Shown piece by piece: positions 36,986-45,515 of a stretch of DNA of 64,000 nucleotides; position 1 is the first letter of the stretch; each line of letters begins with the position of its first letter. The notes beneath the pieces are model-generated. The model had not been told where the DNA came from, searched no databases, and saw only the letters and a list, made by a program, of their open reading frames with translations. The DNA is taken from contig JAAYSS010000047.1 of NCBI GenBank assembly GCA_012518275.1, positions 19,058-83,057 on the forward strand, in the 5' to 3' direction. The stretch comes from Bacteroidales bacterium. Its GTDB lineage: Bacteria; Bacteroidota; Bacteroidia; Bacteroidales; Paludibacteraceae. The position numbers and the translations under genes were made by a program.

Positions 36986-38263
36986 ATGGAATTAAAAATG
37001 GAAGAAATTCAAAATTCAGCGTTTGAAGTAACGGCATGGACAAACCAATTGTTGCAAAATTGGGGTGTAAACAGTGATTTAATCAATCTTTTTACTTTAT
37101 TGTTACAATTGACTATCGTCATTTTAATAGCTTTCATTTTTCAATGGATTGTACGAAAAATCATCGTGTTAGTATTGAAACAAATAGGCAAACTACCCAA
37201 AATGAAATTGGCAGAATTTCTGATACATGACAAATTCCCAACCTATTTAGCATTAACAGTGCCTTTGATTTGGGTAAAAAACACCATTCCTGTGGTTTTT
37301 GAAAACTATCCGACGACAATTTCAGTCCTTGAAAAGTTAATAGGCATCTTCATTGTTTTAATGATTTTCTGGCTTGTCAGTTCCTTTTTAAAATCGCTTT
37401 CAAAACACCTGCTTATACAAACAAAGTACAGCGACAAACCGATTGAAAGCTATTTCCAAGTTGTAAAAATAGTCGTATTAATTTTCTGTGCCGGGGCTAT
37501 CTTTACCATTCTGTCCGGTCAGAGTTTCGGAGCGTTTTTCACAGCCATGGGTGCCGCGTCCGCCATCATGATGCTGATTTTCAAAGACACTATTTTAGGG
37601 TTTGTTGCCAGCATTCAGGTAAGTACCAACGATATGGTACGCATCGGCGACTGGATTACCATTCCGAAATTCAACGCTGACGGTATTGTGCAACAAATCA
37701 CGCTGACGACCGTGAAAGTCAAAAATTTCGATAAAACCATCAGCACCGTTCCCACCTATGCGCTGATTTCAGATTCGTTCCAAAATTGGCGGGAAATGCA
37801 GAATGACGGCGCAAGGCGGATAAAACGTTCTATCTTTCTAAAACAATCTTCATTCCGCTACATTCAAAAAGATGAGTTGGAAAAGTTCAAAAAAATTCAA
37901 TTAATCAGCAGTTACATCGACGAACGTCAGCATATTATTGATGCCTACAACGAAGAATTTGAAGTCGATTTAGGCGTACAGGTGAATGGCAGAAACTTGA
38001 CGAATATCGGGCTTTTCAGGAAATACACGGAAAATTACTTAAAGAATCACCCAAATGTTAGAAAGGATTTGACGCTGATGGTACGACAATTGGCTCCTAC
38101 TGAAAGTGGACTTCCTTTAGAAATTTATTGTTTTACAAACACTACCGTTTGGCAAGAGTACGAGAACATTATGGCTGATATTTTTGACCATCTGACTTCG
38201 GCAGTTCGATTTTTCGACTTGAAGATATTTGAGAATCTATCAGATAGTGGTCCGGTAGAATAA
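36986..38263 (+). CDS. Mechanosensitive ion channel, MscS family (YbdG-like)
   Basis: Four to five membrane helices (about 30-60, 80-100, 110-135, 155-180) precede the pore-lining helix and beta domain: GAFFTAMGAASAIMMLIFKDTILGFVASIQVSTNDMVRIGDWIT, then GIVQQITLTTVKVKNFDKTISTVPTYALISDSFQNWREM. The C-terminal cytoplasmic part is longer than in MscS, as in YbdG. The channel opens under membrane tension on osmotic downshift. A second in-frame ATG four codons later could be the start. Confidence 0.9.
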   Translation: MELKMEEIQNSAFEVTAWTNQLLQNWGVNSDLINLFTLLLQLTIVILIAFIFQWIVRKIIVLVLKQIGKLPKMKLAEFLIHDKFPTYLALTVPLIWVKNTIPVVFENYPTTISVLEKLIGIFIVLMIFWLVSSFLKSLSKHLLIQTKYSDKPIESYFQVVKIVVLIFCAGAIFTILSGQSFGAFFTAMGAASAIMMLIFKDTILGFVASIQVSTNDMVRIGDWITIPKFNADGIVQQITLTTVKVKNFDKTISTVPTYALISDSFQNWREMQNDGARRIKRSIFLKQSSFRYIQKDELEKFKKIQLISSYIDERQHIIDAYNEEFEVDLGVQVNGRNLTNIGLFRKYTENYLKNHPNVRKDLTLMVRQLAPTESGLPLEIYCFTNTTVWQEYENIMADIFDHLTSAVRFFDLKIFENLSDSGPVE

Positions 38264-38279
38264 TTGCAATCCCTTTATC

Positions 38280-38382
38280 GAACCGCTCAAATCAATAAAT
38301 CTGAACGCTTGGGTTTTTCTACCCGAGCGCTCAAACCCAACACATCTGAGCGTTCAAACCTAACACATCTGAGCGCTCACAG
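38280..38382. repeat. Small tandem repeat, period 22-23 bp
   Basis: The gap between the convergent MscS-like and ABC genes holds about 4.5 units. Each begins GAGCG(C/T)TCAAAC or a variant and ends with CACATCT/AAATCT. The third and fourth full units (38325-38347, 38348-38370) differ at two bases; units one and two are more diverged, and unit five is cut short. Units two and three together also form an imperfect hairpin (AACGCTTGGGT with ACCCGAGCGCT) that could terminate transcription. Confidence 0.7.
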
Positions 38383-38397
38383 TAATCAATCGGCATT

Positions 38398-39732
38398 TTA
38401 CTTTACTCTCAACCACTTCCACAGCTCTTTCCAACTCACTTTTTTGCCGTACATCAAAATTCCGGTGCGGTAAATCTTTCCTGCCAGCCACGTGGAAGCA
38501 ATAAACGAGCCGACGAGTACGGCAAGCGACAGTAAAATCTGCCACATCGGCACGTCGTAAGGCACACGCGCCATCATCACTACGGGCGAAGTGAACGGAA
38601 TCATCGAACCCCAAAAAGCCAAGGCGCTGTCGGGACTTTGCGAAGCGTAAATCCCTATAAACAAGGCGAATATTATCGGTAGAGTTATTGGCATGGAAAA
38701 CTGCTGCGTATCGGTTTCGTTGTCCACAGCCGACCCGATGGCGGCGAAAAGCGACGCATAAAGCAGATATCCGCCAAGGAAATAAAGCAGGAACAGCACG
38801 GATACTTTCACAAAGTCAAAACCGGAAAGCATCGTCATCACCTTACTTATCATTTCCGCAGAATCGCCTTCTGAAACAGTTTGCCCCATTTGAACAGCTT
38901 CCGACATGGAAGATGTGTTAAATCCGGGACCGAAAATAGCCGTTCCGATGCCGGTCAAAATCAGCGTAAAAACTATCCAAATGGTAAATTGAGTCAGCCC
39001 GACAAGCGCAATCCCAATGATTTTCCCCATCATCAGCTCAAAAGGCTTGACCGATGAGATAATTACTTCCACGATTCGGCTCGTTTTTTCCTGCAAAACA
39101 CCCGACATCACCTGTGAGCCGTAACTCATGATGAAAATATAAATCAAAAAAGCAGACACCATGCCGATAATAAGCGCCATCTCTGCCGAACCTTCCTTTT
39201 CCTTGCCCGAGCTGTCCCATTTAATCGTTGTGATTTTAATGTTGGATTTGGACTGCTCGATTTTTTCTTTCAAATCTTGTATGTTCAAAGCCTCTAACTT
39301 CTTGTCGCGAACGTAGTTATTCAACTGATTGGCGATGTAGCTTTTCAATTCAACGTTAATCTGTTTCTCGGAATAAATCGTTACGGCATTCGGATTTTCA
39401 ACCAAATCTTCCGAAATGTATAACACGGCTGAAAGTTCGTTCTTTTTATTTGATGTTGTCTTATCTGACCGCTCTTTCCGAATATCGTCAATGGATGTGT
39501 CGGTAAATACAAACGTGTACTGCTCGCTGCTTTTCAAAACATCTCGAAGCGAACGGGTATTGTCCACCACAACGATGTTTTTAACCGTTTCATCTTTTAG
39601 CGTCGTTATCCACATCGGCAAAATAATCATTGCCGCCATAAAGATGGGTGTGAGAAACGTGAGCAATAAAAATGATTTTTTCATTACCCGCGAAACGTAT
39701 TCGCGCTGGATGATAATTCCTATCTTGGACAT
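38398..39732 (-). CDS. ABC-2 type transporter permease (NatB-like)
   Basis: The protein has one N-terminal TM (about 18-42), an extracytoplasmic domain to about residue 180, then six C-terminal membrane helices from MALIIGMVSAFLIYIFIMSYG onward. The conserved stretch SYGSQVMSGVLQEKTSRIVEVIISSVKPFELMMGKIIGI marks the NatB/ABC-2 exporter family. With the ATPase upstream (66-bp gap) it should form an exporter, of sodium or a small molecule; the substrate is unknown. Confidence 0.88.
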   Translation of the reverse strand: MSKIGIIIQREYVSRVMKKSFLLLTFLTPIFMAAMIILPMWITTLKDETVKNIVVVDNTRSLRDVLKSSEQYTFVFTDTSIDDIRKERSDKTTSNKKNELSAVLYISEDLVENPNAVTIYSEKQINVELKSYIANQLNNYVRDKKLEALNIQDLKEKIEQSKSNIKITTIKWDSSGKEKEGSAEMALIIGMVSAFLIYIFIMSYGSQVMSGVLQEKTSRIVEVIISSVKPFELMMGKIIGIALVGLTQFTIWIVFTLILTGIGTAIFGPGFNTSSMSEAVQMGQTVSEGDSAEMISKVMTMLSGFDFVKVSVLFLLYFLGGYLLYASLFAAIGSAVDNETDTQQFSMPITLPIIFALFIGIYASQSPDSALAFWGSMIPFTSPVVMMARVPYDVPMWQILLSLAVLVGSFIASTWLAGKIYRTGILMYGKKVSWKELWKWLRVK

Positions 39733-39797
39733 TTTAATTGATTGATGGTTGAGTAGTTAATAGTTAAATGGTAACTTCGTGTTTCAATCTCCTGACT

Positions 39798-40694
39798 TTA
39801 AGCCTTTGTTACCGTTCGGATAAAAATATCGTTCATCGTGGGCAATAATTCTTCAAATGAATAGACCTGAGTTTGAGCGATGATTTCTTGCAGGATTTCG
39901 TTATTCGACTTCTCGTTTCGTTTTTTAAGCGTCGTTTCAAAGGCTCCGTTTTTCTGAATTTGAGAAATAATATCGCAGTTTTCAAGCGTCACGGCATCGG
40001 CGGTTTTCACGAAAAGGCTGTCAGATGCATGCGAAGCTCGAATTTCAGCTACATTCCCTTGTAGAACGACTTTGGATTTATGAACCAACGAAATGTTTTC
40101 GCAGAGCTCTTCCACCGATTCCATGTTGTGAGTCGAGAAAATAATGGTTGTCCCTTGGTCGCGAAGTGCCAAAATTTCACGTTTCAGCAGGTCGGCATTT
40201 ACCGGATCAAATCCGCTGAACGGTTCGTCAAAAATCAGCAGTTCCGGTTCGTGCAGAATGGTTGTGATAAACTGCACTTTTTGCGCCATCCCTTTGGATA
40301 GTTCTTCCACTTTCTTGCCCCACCAGTCCTGAATTTCAAACTTCTCAAACCAATACTTCAGCGATTTCAGCGCATCTGCCTTGCTCATCCCTTTCAGACG
40401 CGCCAAGTAAACAGCCTGCTCACCCACTTTCATTTTTTTGTACAGCCCGCGCTCTTCCGGCAAGTAGCCGATGTTTCGCACATCTTCAAGTTGAAGCTTT
40501 TTCCCGTTCAACAAAACTTCTCCGCTATCGGGCGCAGTTATGCAGTTGATAATGCGAATCAGCGTAGTTTTTCCGGCACCGTTTGGTCCAAGAAGCCCAT
40601 ACACAGTTCCTTTCGGAATTTCCAAGCTGACACCATCCAAGGCACGATGCCCGGCGTATTGCTTCACAACGTTATTTACTTCAAGAAATTTCAA
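39798..40694 (-). CDS. ABC transporter ATP-binding protein (NatA-like)
   Basis: The 298-residue ATPase has Walker A GLLGPNGAGKTTLIRI, Q-loop region YLPEERGLYKKM, signature LSKGMAQKVQF, Walker B LLIFDEPFSGFDP and the H-loop IFSTHNM. A C-terminal extension of about 80 residues is typical of the NatA/DUF4162 type. It partners with the permease encoded directly downstream. Confidence 0.92.
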   Translation of the reverse strand: MKFLEVNNVVKQYAGHRALDGVSLEIPKGTVYGLLGPNGAGKTTLIRIINCITAPDSGEVLLNGKKLQLEDVRNIGYLPEERGLYKKMKVGEQAVYLARLKGMSKADALKSLKYWFEKFEIQDWWGKKVEELSKGMAQKVQFITTILHEPELLIFDEPFSGFDPVNADLLKREILALRDQGTTIIFSTHNMESVEELCENISLVHKSKVVLQGNVAEIRASHASDSLFVKTADAVTLENCDIISQIQKNGAFETTLKKRNEKSNNEILQEIIAQTQVYSFEELLPTMNDIFIRTVTKA

Positions 40695-40760
40695 TTTGAT
40701 AAATTTGTTAAATGATTGTTTGGATGTTAAACGTATAAACTCTTGAACTCTTTTTATTCA

Positions 40761-41783
40761 TCACATCTTAAACGATACACTTACGCCTAAGAAATTGTTC
40801 TGCGGATTGACAATAAACGAGCCGAGCATCAGTACAAAATCATACCACATATGTGCCGCTACTGCCGGTCCGATATCATATCCCCGTTTTTGAACATCGT
40901 ATCCGAACAAATAACCCATCACGGAAGTCACCGCAACCTGCGTGAAAGTGGCAGCGTAATCGGGCTTTTTTGACATCATAAGATTGGTCAAATGGGCTCC
41001 CCCAAAAATCAAACTAGAATAAATCAAACCTTTCCGCTGTCCATATTTATAATCCAGCATCGGCATCACTGCATTCCTAAACACATACTCTTCTGACACT
41101 CCCGCACCAAAACTTGCCGCCAGCGAAACTCCGCCGTATAGTGCCAACGCATGATTGGGGTTAACATATCGATTCATCACCATCATCTGTTCCACCTGTC
41201 CGAAATAACGATTCGGCTTTGGACCAAGCAAAAAAAGTTCCGCAACGGCAATGGCAACAAATGCCCCTGTTATCGGCGTAAAAAAATTCTTAGGCTGAAA
41301 GGGTGCCAACAGTAAATCGTTGTATTGTATCGGATCGTACCGAAAATCAGGATTGTTATATTGTATATATTCCATCCTGTTTCGGAAGAAATCAACTTTA
41401 TCTACACTATAAGCCTGCAAACCAATTAACAACGGGAAATTAGAGTACGGCGACGAGTTTTCCCTTCCGAACCTATCGCTGTTTATCAATCCGTACGTAA
41501 TACCGCCAACAGCCAAGCTCGAAAAAACAATCCCTTCAGCTATTCTTTTGTCATAAAAATGGGTACCTCCGGGAACATAAAATGTCCAATTCGGGTAAAG
41601 TTTCGGGGCTGTTTGAGACAAAATCGCTTCCTCTTCACTCGGTTTTTCAAGGCTGTTACCGTTTAACTGCAAATTAACACTCGCCGAGTCATTCAATTCA
41701 ATAGCTACACTATCCGTTGGAAATTGAGCCAGCAATATTCCGGTAGCAAAAAATAGATATGCAATAATAGTAATAAATCTCAT
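40761..41783 (-). CDS. CPBP-family intramembrane protease (Abi/Rce1-like)
   Basis: After a signal-like first helix and a 60-residue linker, the protein has several membrane segments and the three CPBP motifs: GVSEEYVFRNAVMP (EExxxR), IFGGAHLTN (FxxxH) and AAHMWYDFVLML (HxxxD). These residues form the active site of glutamic-type intramembrane proteases. The substrate is unknown. Proteins of this family can also be non-proteolytic, but all key residues are kept here. Confidence 0.82.
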   Translation of the reverse strand: MRFITIIAYLFFATGILLAQFPTDSVAIELNDSASVNLQLNGNSLEKPSEEEAILSQTAPKLYPNWTFYVPGGTHFYDKRIAEGIVFSSLAVGGITYGLINSDRFGRENSSPYSNFPLLIGLQAYSVDKVDFFRNRMEYIQYNNPDFRYDPIQYNDLLLAPFQPKNFFTPITGAFVAIAVAELFLLGPKPNRYFGQVEQMMVMNRYVNPNHALALYGGVSLAASFGAGVSEEYVFRNAVMPMLDYKYGQRKGLIYSSLIFGGAHLTNLMMSKKPDYAATFTQVAVTSVMGYLFGYDVQKRGYDIGPAVAAHMWYDFVLMLGSFIVNPQNNFLGVSVSFKM

Positions 41784-41821
41784 AGGTTGGGTTTAAGTTT
41801 TATTTCATGCAATTCGTATAT

Positions 41822-42511
41822 TTACACTTTTCCTTCATCTGCAAAGCTGTAATAGCTGTTTCCGGCAATGATAAGGTGATCCAAAAAACGTATTTCGATA
41901 GCGTTACAGCCATTTTTTATTTTCTGCGTTACCGAATAATCATCTCCGCTCGGCTTCTTCTCACCCGACGGATGATTGTGTGCCACAGCAATGGCGTGAG
42001 CTGACTTTTCCAGCGCCAACCGAAGCAATATCGGGATATCTACAACGGTTTGACGCATACCGCCTTTCGTTAAATTAACTACTTCCATCACTTTATTTGC
42101 CCCGTTCAGAAACACCGCCCAAAACTCCTCGTGATTCAAATCTTCCATCCTCGGTCCGAAGACATCAAATAAATCACTGCTTTGCGTAATTTGTTTCCGT
42201 TCCAGCACCTCCTCGGTTCTCCGCCTTTTCCCTATTTCAAGGGCAGCAATTAAAGTTATCGCTTTGGCTTCGCCGATGCCTTTGAACTTCTTTAAATCCG
42301 ATATTGATAAGCGAGCTAACTCGTTCAAATTATTGTGATTTTCACTTAAAATCCGCCTGCAAAGCTCCACAGCCGTTTCATCCCTATTACCTGAACCGAT
42401 TAATATTGCCAGCAGCTCAGCATCGGAAAGTGCCGAAGCGCCTTTCTTCATCAGCTTTTCACGCGGGCGATCGTCCTCAGCCCATTCGGTTATGGTTAAT
42501 CGTTTTGTCAT
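41822..42511 (-). CDS. radC: RadC family protein (JAB/MPN domain)
   Basis: The N-terminal UPF0758 helix-hairpin-helix part (EWAEDDRPREKLMKKGASALSDAELLAILIGSG, KFKGIGEAKAITLIAALEIGKRR) is followed by the JAMM domain with metal motif AVAHNHPSGEKKPSGDD. Despite its name, a direct DNA-repair role is doubtful. The track starts at a TTG; the ATG at 42509-42511 (MTKRLTITEW) gives the usual 229 residues. Confidence 0.92.
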   Translation of the reverse strand: MTKRLTITEWAEDDRPREKLMKKGASALSDAELLAILIGSGNRDETAVELCRRILSENHNNLNELARLSISDLKKFKGIGEAKAITLIAALEIGKRRRTEEVLERKQITQSSDLFDVFGPRMEDLNHEEFWAVFLNGANKVMEVVNLTKGGMRQTVVDIPILLRLALEKSAHAIAVAHNHPSGEKKPSGDDYSVTQKIKNGCNAIEIRFLDHLIIAGNSYYSFADEGKV

Positions 42512-42569
42512 GTTTTTTAAGTTAGATGAACGAAAAGAGAAGCTCAATATTCAAAAAACATTTAGTTAT

Positions 42570-43676
42570 TTACTGCTTATTGGCTTCTTCCAAATGCCTA
42601 ACCACATCTTCGTTTTCATCGTAAATACTTAAATCAATATTATTCAATTTCCCGTTATCAATAAGCGATTTCAACAACGGATAAATCGGGAATTCCTCTG
42701 TCCAATAACGTTTGCAAAGAAAAATCATCGGACTGGCGAAACCATAGCTTTCGTAATGGTTTTGAGCCAAATCCATAAAAATCTCCTGCATCGTTCCGGC
42801 ACTTCCGGGTGAGAAAATCACACCGCCTTTGGCGATGGCAAGCAAACCTTCTTCGCGCAAACTGTTTTCGAAAAACTTGGCAATGTGCGTAGCAAACGGC
42901 GTAGAAAGCTCATGACCGTAGAGCCATGTCGGTATTCCAAGGCTTTTGAATTCGGATTCAGGATATTTTTCGAGCACTTGAAACGATGTTTTCAGCCAAT
43001 CGGGATGCGAGTAAATCGGCGCAGGGCTAAATATTCGCACGGCATCTTCCAGCTCAGCGTCTGTCTTACCCGCAAACCAAGCCCCCAGATGCAACGCTTC
43101 CATGGCTCCCGGACCACCTCCGGAACACATCAAATAACCTTTCTCGGTCAGAATCTTTGATAACTTTGCGGTTTGCAAATAAAGTTTTTCGTCTCGTCTC
43201 AGTTTGTGCCCACCCATGATAGCCAGCACTTTGCGTTCATCATAATCCGAAAGGAAGTCGTGTTTGGCATCGTAAATGGAATGGTCATGAAGCGAGCGAG
43301 CCAGCGTTTCCTTGATGTTCCGCGTTTCCGAACCACCCATTTTTTTGTAATAATCATACACGATTTTATCCCTTGTCGCCAAATAAGTTTCCGGCTTTCT
43401 GTAATCGTAGCCGTTGTATAGTTTCTCTTTGTTGTAAAGCCCCGACGGGTAAATACTGAACGGAACGCTTAATCGTGGAAAAATGTAATTATTGGGAAAC
43501 AAGTAATTTATTAGTTTGTCTGTCATTTTACAATCAAGAAACAAACAGTTTTTCACGGCAATACACATCATCCGTTCCTCGAGCCTCGTAAAGTCCAACC
43601 TTTGAAAAGCTATTTTTGAAAGCTTTTCATTCTTAATAACTTCTCGTAATTCTTCTTGTTTCTTTATCTTTCGCAT
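42570..43676 (-). CDS. LOG-like nucleotide-binding protein with N-terminal extension
   Basis: Residues about 145-368 form a Rossmann-type LOG domain: VLAIMGGHKLRRDEK, GYLMCSGGGPGAMEALHLGAWFAG and FSPGSAGTMQEIFMDLAQNHY (a variant of PGGxGTxxE). LOG proteins split nucleotide 5'-monophosphates at the N-glycosidic bond, and some make cytokinins. The first 140 residues are not LOG and include a short pentapeptide-like run (FQRLDFTRLEER, NCLFLDCKM). The serine in place of the second glycine of PGG could change activity. Confidence 0.75.
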   Translation of the reverse strand: MRKIKKQEELREVIKNEKLSKIAFQRLDFTRLEERMMCIAVKNCLFLDCKMTDKLINYLFPNNYIFPRLSVPFSIYPSGLYNKEKLYNGYDYRKPETYLATRDKIVYDYYKKMGGSETRNIKETLARSLHDHSIYDAKHDFLSDYDERKVLAIMGGHKLRRDEKLYLQTAKLSKILTEKGYLMCSGGGPGAMEALHLGAWFAGKTDAELEDAVRIFSPAPIYSHPDWLKTSFQVLEKYPESEFKSLGIPTWLYGHELSTPFATHIAKFFENSLREEGLLAIAKGGVIFSPGSAGTMQEIFMDLAQNHYESYGFASPMIFLCKRYWTEEFPIYPLLKSLIDNGKLNNIDLSIYDENEDVVRHLEEANKQ

Positions 43677-43766
43677 GGTTATAAAAATTTAACACATCTC
43701 CTACCCTGTGCCTGAATATGACCTCCGCAAAACATACTCCCCATCCACCACACACCAATCTCCAAA

Positions 43767-44777
43767 CTAATACCCCGATTTTTCCAGCAGTTCCTGATAA
43801 TTATTCATCTGCATCAATGCAGGCAGGGTTACGTTTTTATTTTTATTCATAAAGCTCTCCACTATTCGAAGCCCCATCCACTCCCCCAGCCTTCCCGGCG
43901 ATTCTTGTGAAATAGGCGCAGTAAACGGCGCCACCTTCATGTACTTTCGGATTAAATGTTGGTCGGACGAAAACAAATCTTTCTGCGCAACAATGGCTTT
44001 CCAGATTTCCGTTTCGTGTGTTTCTGCCCACAATTGCTGTTCTTGTGAGTACCCCACAATATCTTTCATCTCCTTTTCAGACATCGCTACGGAAAGCAGG
44101 AACAATACCTTGCCCCGATACAGCATATTGTCAATCAGTCGATTTTGCGAAGCATCAAACATAAAATTTCTAAAAAGCACGGCAGATACTACATCAATCG
44201 GTAATCGTTCTGCAACAAAGTTTTGAAGCATATAATCATAAACGATATCTTTATAAGGCTCAAAATCAGCACCTAAATAAAAATCCGTACCTACGCCAAA
44301 CACCGTGCGGTCAAGGCTCATAAGCATCGGAACATTCAGCCCGGACACGTAAAAATAGAGCTCGGGCAGGGTCAAGTTCGGGAAATAATGATGAATGAAG
44401 GTGAAAGCATCGGCAATTTCGTTTTGAATGGAAGAAATATCGGTAAACACATCCAACACCTTCCTATTCACGTCTTTCACAAGCGGATAATTAACAAAAT
44501 CGCTCAACATTTTGCCAATCGTATCGCGGTCGGTTACTGAAGAATTCGTCATGTTTTCGATAAAAAGGGGAAGGAATTTCGGATATTTAACCAGCAATGA
44601 TTCAACCGATTCAGCTAAATTGACCGTATCTAAACGTATCAAATCCCTGTCGAAACGGCGGATATTCACCTCCACCCTGTTTTTCTTGGTGTCAATGTGA
44701 AAGCGATTCTTCTTCCCGCAAGACGGAAGCAATAAGAGTAACGAAAGCAAAAGTATGTAGATGTTAGATTTTACCAT
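43767..44777 (-). CDS. gldB: Gliding motility lipoprotein GldB family
   Basis: The 336-residue protein has a lipobox (LLLLLPSC, then GKKNRF) and the GldB-type body: IRRFDRDLIRLDT, LPLFIENM, FTFIHHYFPNLTLPELYFYVSGLN, GVGTDFYLGADFEPYK and RMGEWMGLRIVESFM-like (GRLGEWMGLRIVESFM) near the end. GldB is needed for gliding in flavobacteria. In non-gliding Bacteroidales its role is unclear, but it occurs together with type IX secretion genes. Confidence 0.87.
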   Translation of the reverse strand: MVKSNIYILLLSLLLLLPSCGKKNRFHIDTKKNRVEVNIRRFDRDLIRLDTVNLAESVESLLVKYPKFLPLFIENMTNSSVTDRDTIGKMLSDFVNYPLVKDVNRKVLDVFTDISSIQNEIADAFTFIHHYFPNLTLPELYFYVSGLNVPMLMSLDRTVFGVGTDFYLGADFEPYKDIVYDYMLQNFVAERLPIDVVSAVLFRNFMFDASQNRLIDNMLYRGKVLFLLSVAMSEKEMKDIVGYSQEQQLWAETHETEIWKAIVAQKDLFSSDQHLIRKYMKVAPFTAPISQESPGRLGEWMGLRIVESFMNKNKNVTLPALMQMNNYQELLEKSGY

Positions 44778-44889
44778 TTAAGGTACAAAAATAGTAAAAT
44801 TAACGGAAGAATCGCACTTATCTTTCGCATCAAAACACTTTTACCGAAAATAAAGGGTACTTTCTGTAGTCCGGTTCTAATAATTTTTG

Positions 44890-44897
44890 TACTTTTG
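44890..44897 (+). promoter_or_regulatory. -7 box for tRNA-Gln
   Basis: TACTTTTG matches TAnnTTTG and lies 11 bp before the tRNA-Gln gene, which fits a start near 44904. Confidence 0.5.
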
Positions 44898-44907
44898 TGG
44901 TTCCAAT

Positions 44908-44978
44908 TGTCCTATAGTGTAACGGTAGCACACCAGTCTCTGGATCTGTTAGTCAAGGTTCGAATCCTTGTAGGACAA
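44908..44978 (+). tRNA. tRNA-Gln (CTG), integration target
   Basis: Acceptor TGTCCTA/TAGGACA, D-arm GTGT/GCAC, T-arm CAAGG-TTCGAAT-CCTTG and discriminator A form a 71-nt cloverleaf. The anticodon loop CTCTGGA gives CTG. The anticodon stem CCAGT/TCTGT has mismatches at 27-43 (C-T) and 31-39 (T-T), leaving three pairs. The last 14 bases of the gene lie inside the duplicated att core, so the integrated element rebuilds an intact tRNA 3' end. Confidence 0.85.
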
Positions 44979-44980
44979 CA
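44965..44980 (+). repeat. attL core (tRNA-Gln 3' end)
   Basis: TCCTTGTAGGACAACA is the 3' end of tRNA-Gln and occurs again exactly at 50710-50725. The 16-bp direct repeat brackets the integrase-bearing element. Confidence 0.88.
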
Positions 44981-44982
44981 AT

Positions 44983-45016
44983 AAACCGCAACACAATGTC
45001 TGTGTTGCGGTTTTTA
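44983..45016 (+). terminator. Terminator of tRNA-Gln, carried by the element
   Basis: AAACCGCAACACA and TGTGTTGCGGTTT form a perfect 13-bp stem (5-nt loop) followed by a T-run. It starts 2 bp inside the element, so the element supplies the tRNA's terminator. Confidence 0.85.
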
Positions 45017-45020
45017 TTTC

Positions 45021-45043
45021 AAAGGGTGAAAATTAGGGTGAAA
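45021..45043 (+). repeat. Terminal 23-bp repeat, left copy
   Basis: Two GGGTGAAA units separated by ATTA, within a 23-bp sequence identical to 50550-50572 and in the same orientation. The likely role is an integrase or excisionase arm site. Confidence 0.75.
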
Positions 45044-45065
45044 GTGGTTGCGGAAAAGTTGTTTT

Positions 45066-45096
45066 TTTGATAACTCGAATAAACATTCTATCTTTG
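45066..45096 (+). promoter_or_regulatory. Consensus promoter for the element's small RNA
   Basis: TTTG at 45066-45069, 19-bp spacer, TATCTTTG at 45089-45096: a perfect Bacteroidota promoter with a start expected near 45102. No convincing ORF follows it. Confidence 0.75.
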
Positions 45097-45101
45097 TAGC
45101 A

Positions 45102-45175
45102 CCTACCAACATTTTTGCCGTTGGTTGGTTAAACACTTTGACGGGCGGGGTGGTTCTCGCCTGTCTTTATTTTTA
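45102..45175 (+). ncRNA. Candidate small RNA of about 74 nt
   Basis: From the predicted start, the transcript folds into a first hairpin (ACCAAC with GTTGGT). A second, GC-rich hairpin (GACGGGCG with CGCCTGTC, one G-T pair) is followed by TTTATTTTT, an intrinsic terminator. The promoter, two stems and terminator in 110 bp define a complete small-RNA unit. The overlapping track ORF (45048-45257) starts before the promoter and is not credible. No known RNA family is recognised; copy-number or immunity control is a guess. Confidence 0.6.
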
Positions 45176-45203
45176 TAAATTTATATTCCAGTTGTTAAAC
45201 GAA

Positions 45204-45247
45204 AAATCCCCACTATACATCGTATTTGTATGGGGATTTATTTTTTC
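45204..45247 (+). terminator. Second intrinsic terminator downstream of the small RNA
   Basis: AAATCCCCA and TGGGGATTT form a 9-bp stem around an 18-nt loop, followed by ATTTTTTC. Confidence 0.6.
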
Positions 45248-45507
45248 TAATTGTTAAAAAAGTACCCTATGAAAACATGAAAGAAAAATGCTATCTTATT
45301 GATATTCAATAACGTAATTCTATTTGACATAATGTAAGTTATAGGCATTAACTTTCATTAACTTATTAAAGTATTGATTATGTGGGTATTAGCGAATATC
45401 TTAGATATTTCACATTTAACAGATTCGCTGTATTGCAAAGATAAGTTAAATTCTCGTTAAATTACTGTTAAAAAATGGCGGGATGATTCCCACCGTTTTC
45501 TTTTAAG
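45248..45507. other. AT-rich non-coding control region of the element
   Basis: About 260 bp holds no credible gene. It contains a leftward -7 box (TATCTTTG, minus strand, 45436-45443), an inverted pair AGCGAAT/ATTCGCT (about 45391-45428) enclosing the near-palindrome GAATATCTTAGATATTTC, and an imperfect inverted repeat GGCGGGA/TCCCACC at about 45477-45493. Candidate roles are replication origin, operator region or antisense RNA; none is shown directly. Confidence 0.4.
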
Positions 45508-45515
45508 TAACTTTG
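45508..45515 (+). promoter_or_regulatory. -7 box of the 68-residue gene
   Basis: TAACTTTG lies 5 bp before the ATG, so the message would be leaderless or nearly so. Confidence 0.4.

Noticed and set aside
38325-38382. CRISPR array
   Set aside because: The repeats are directly tandem without spacers, number only about five, and have no cas genes nearby.
45048-45257. Track ORF of 69 residues overlapping the small RNA
   Set aside because: It starts before the predicted transcription start, has no ATG, and runs through two hairpins. The RNA explanation fits better.
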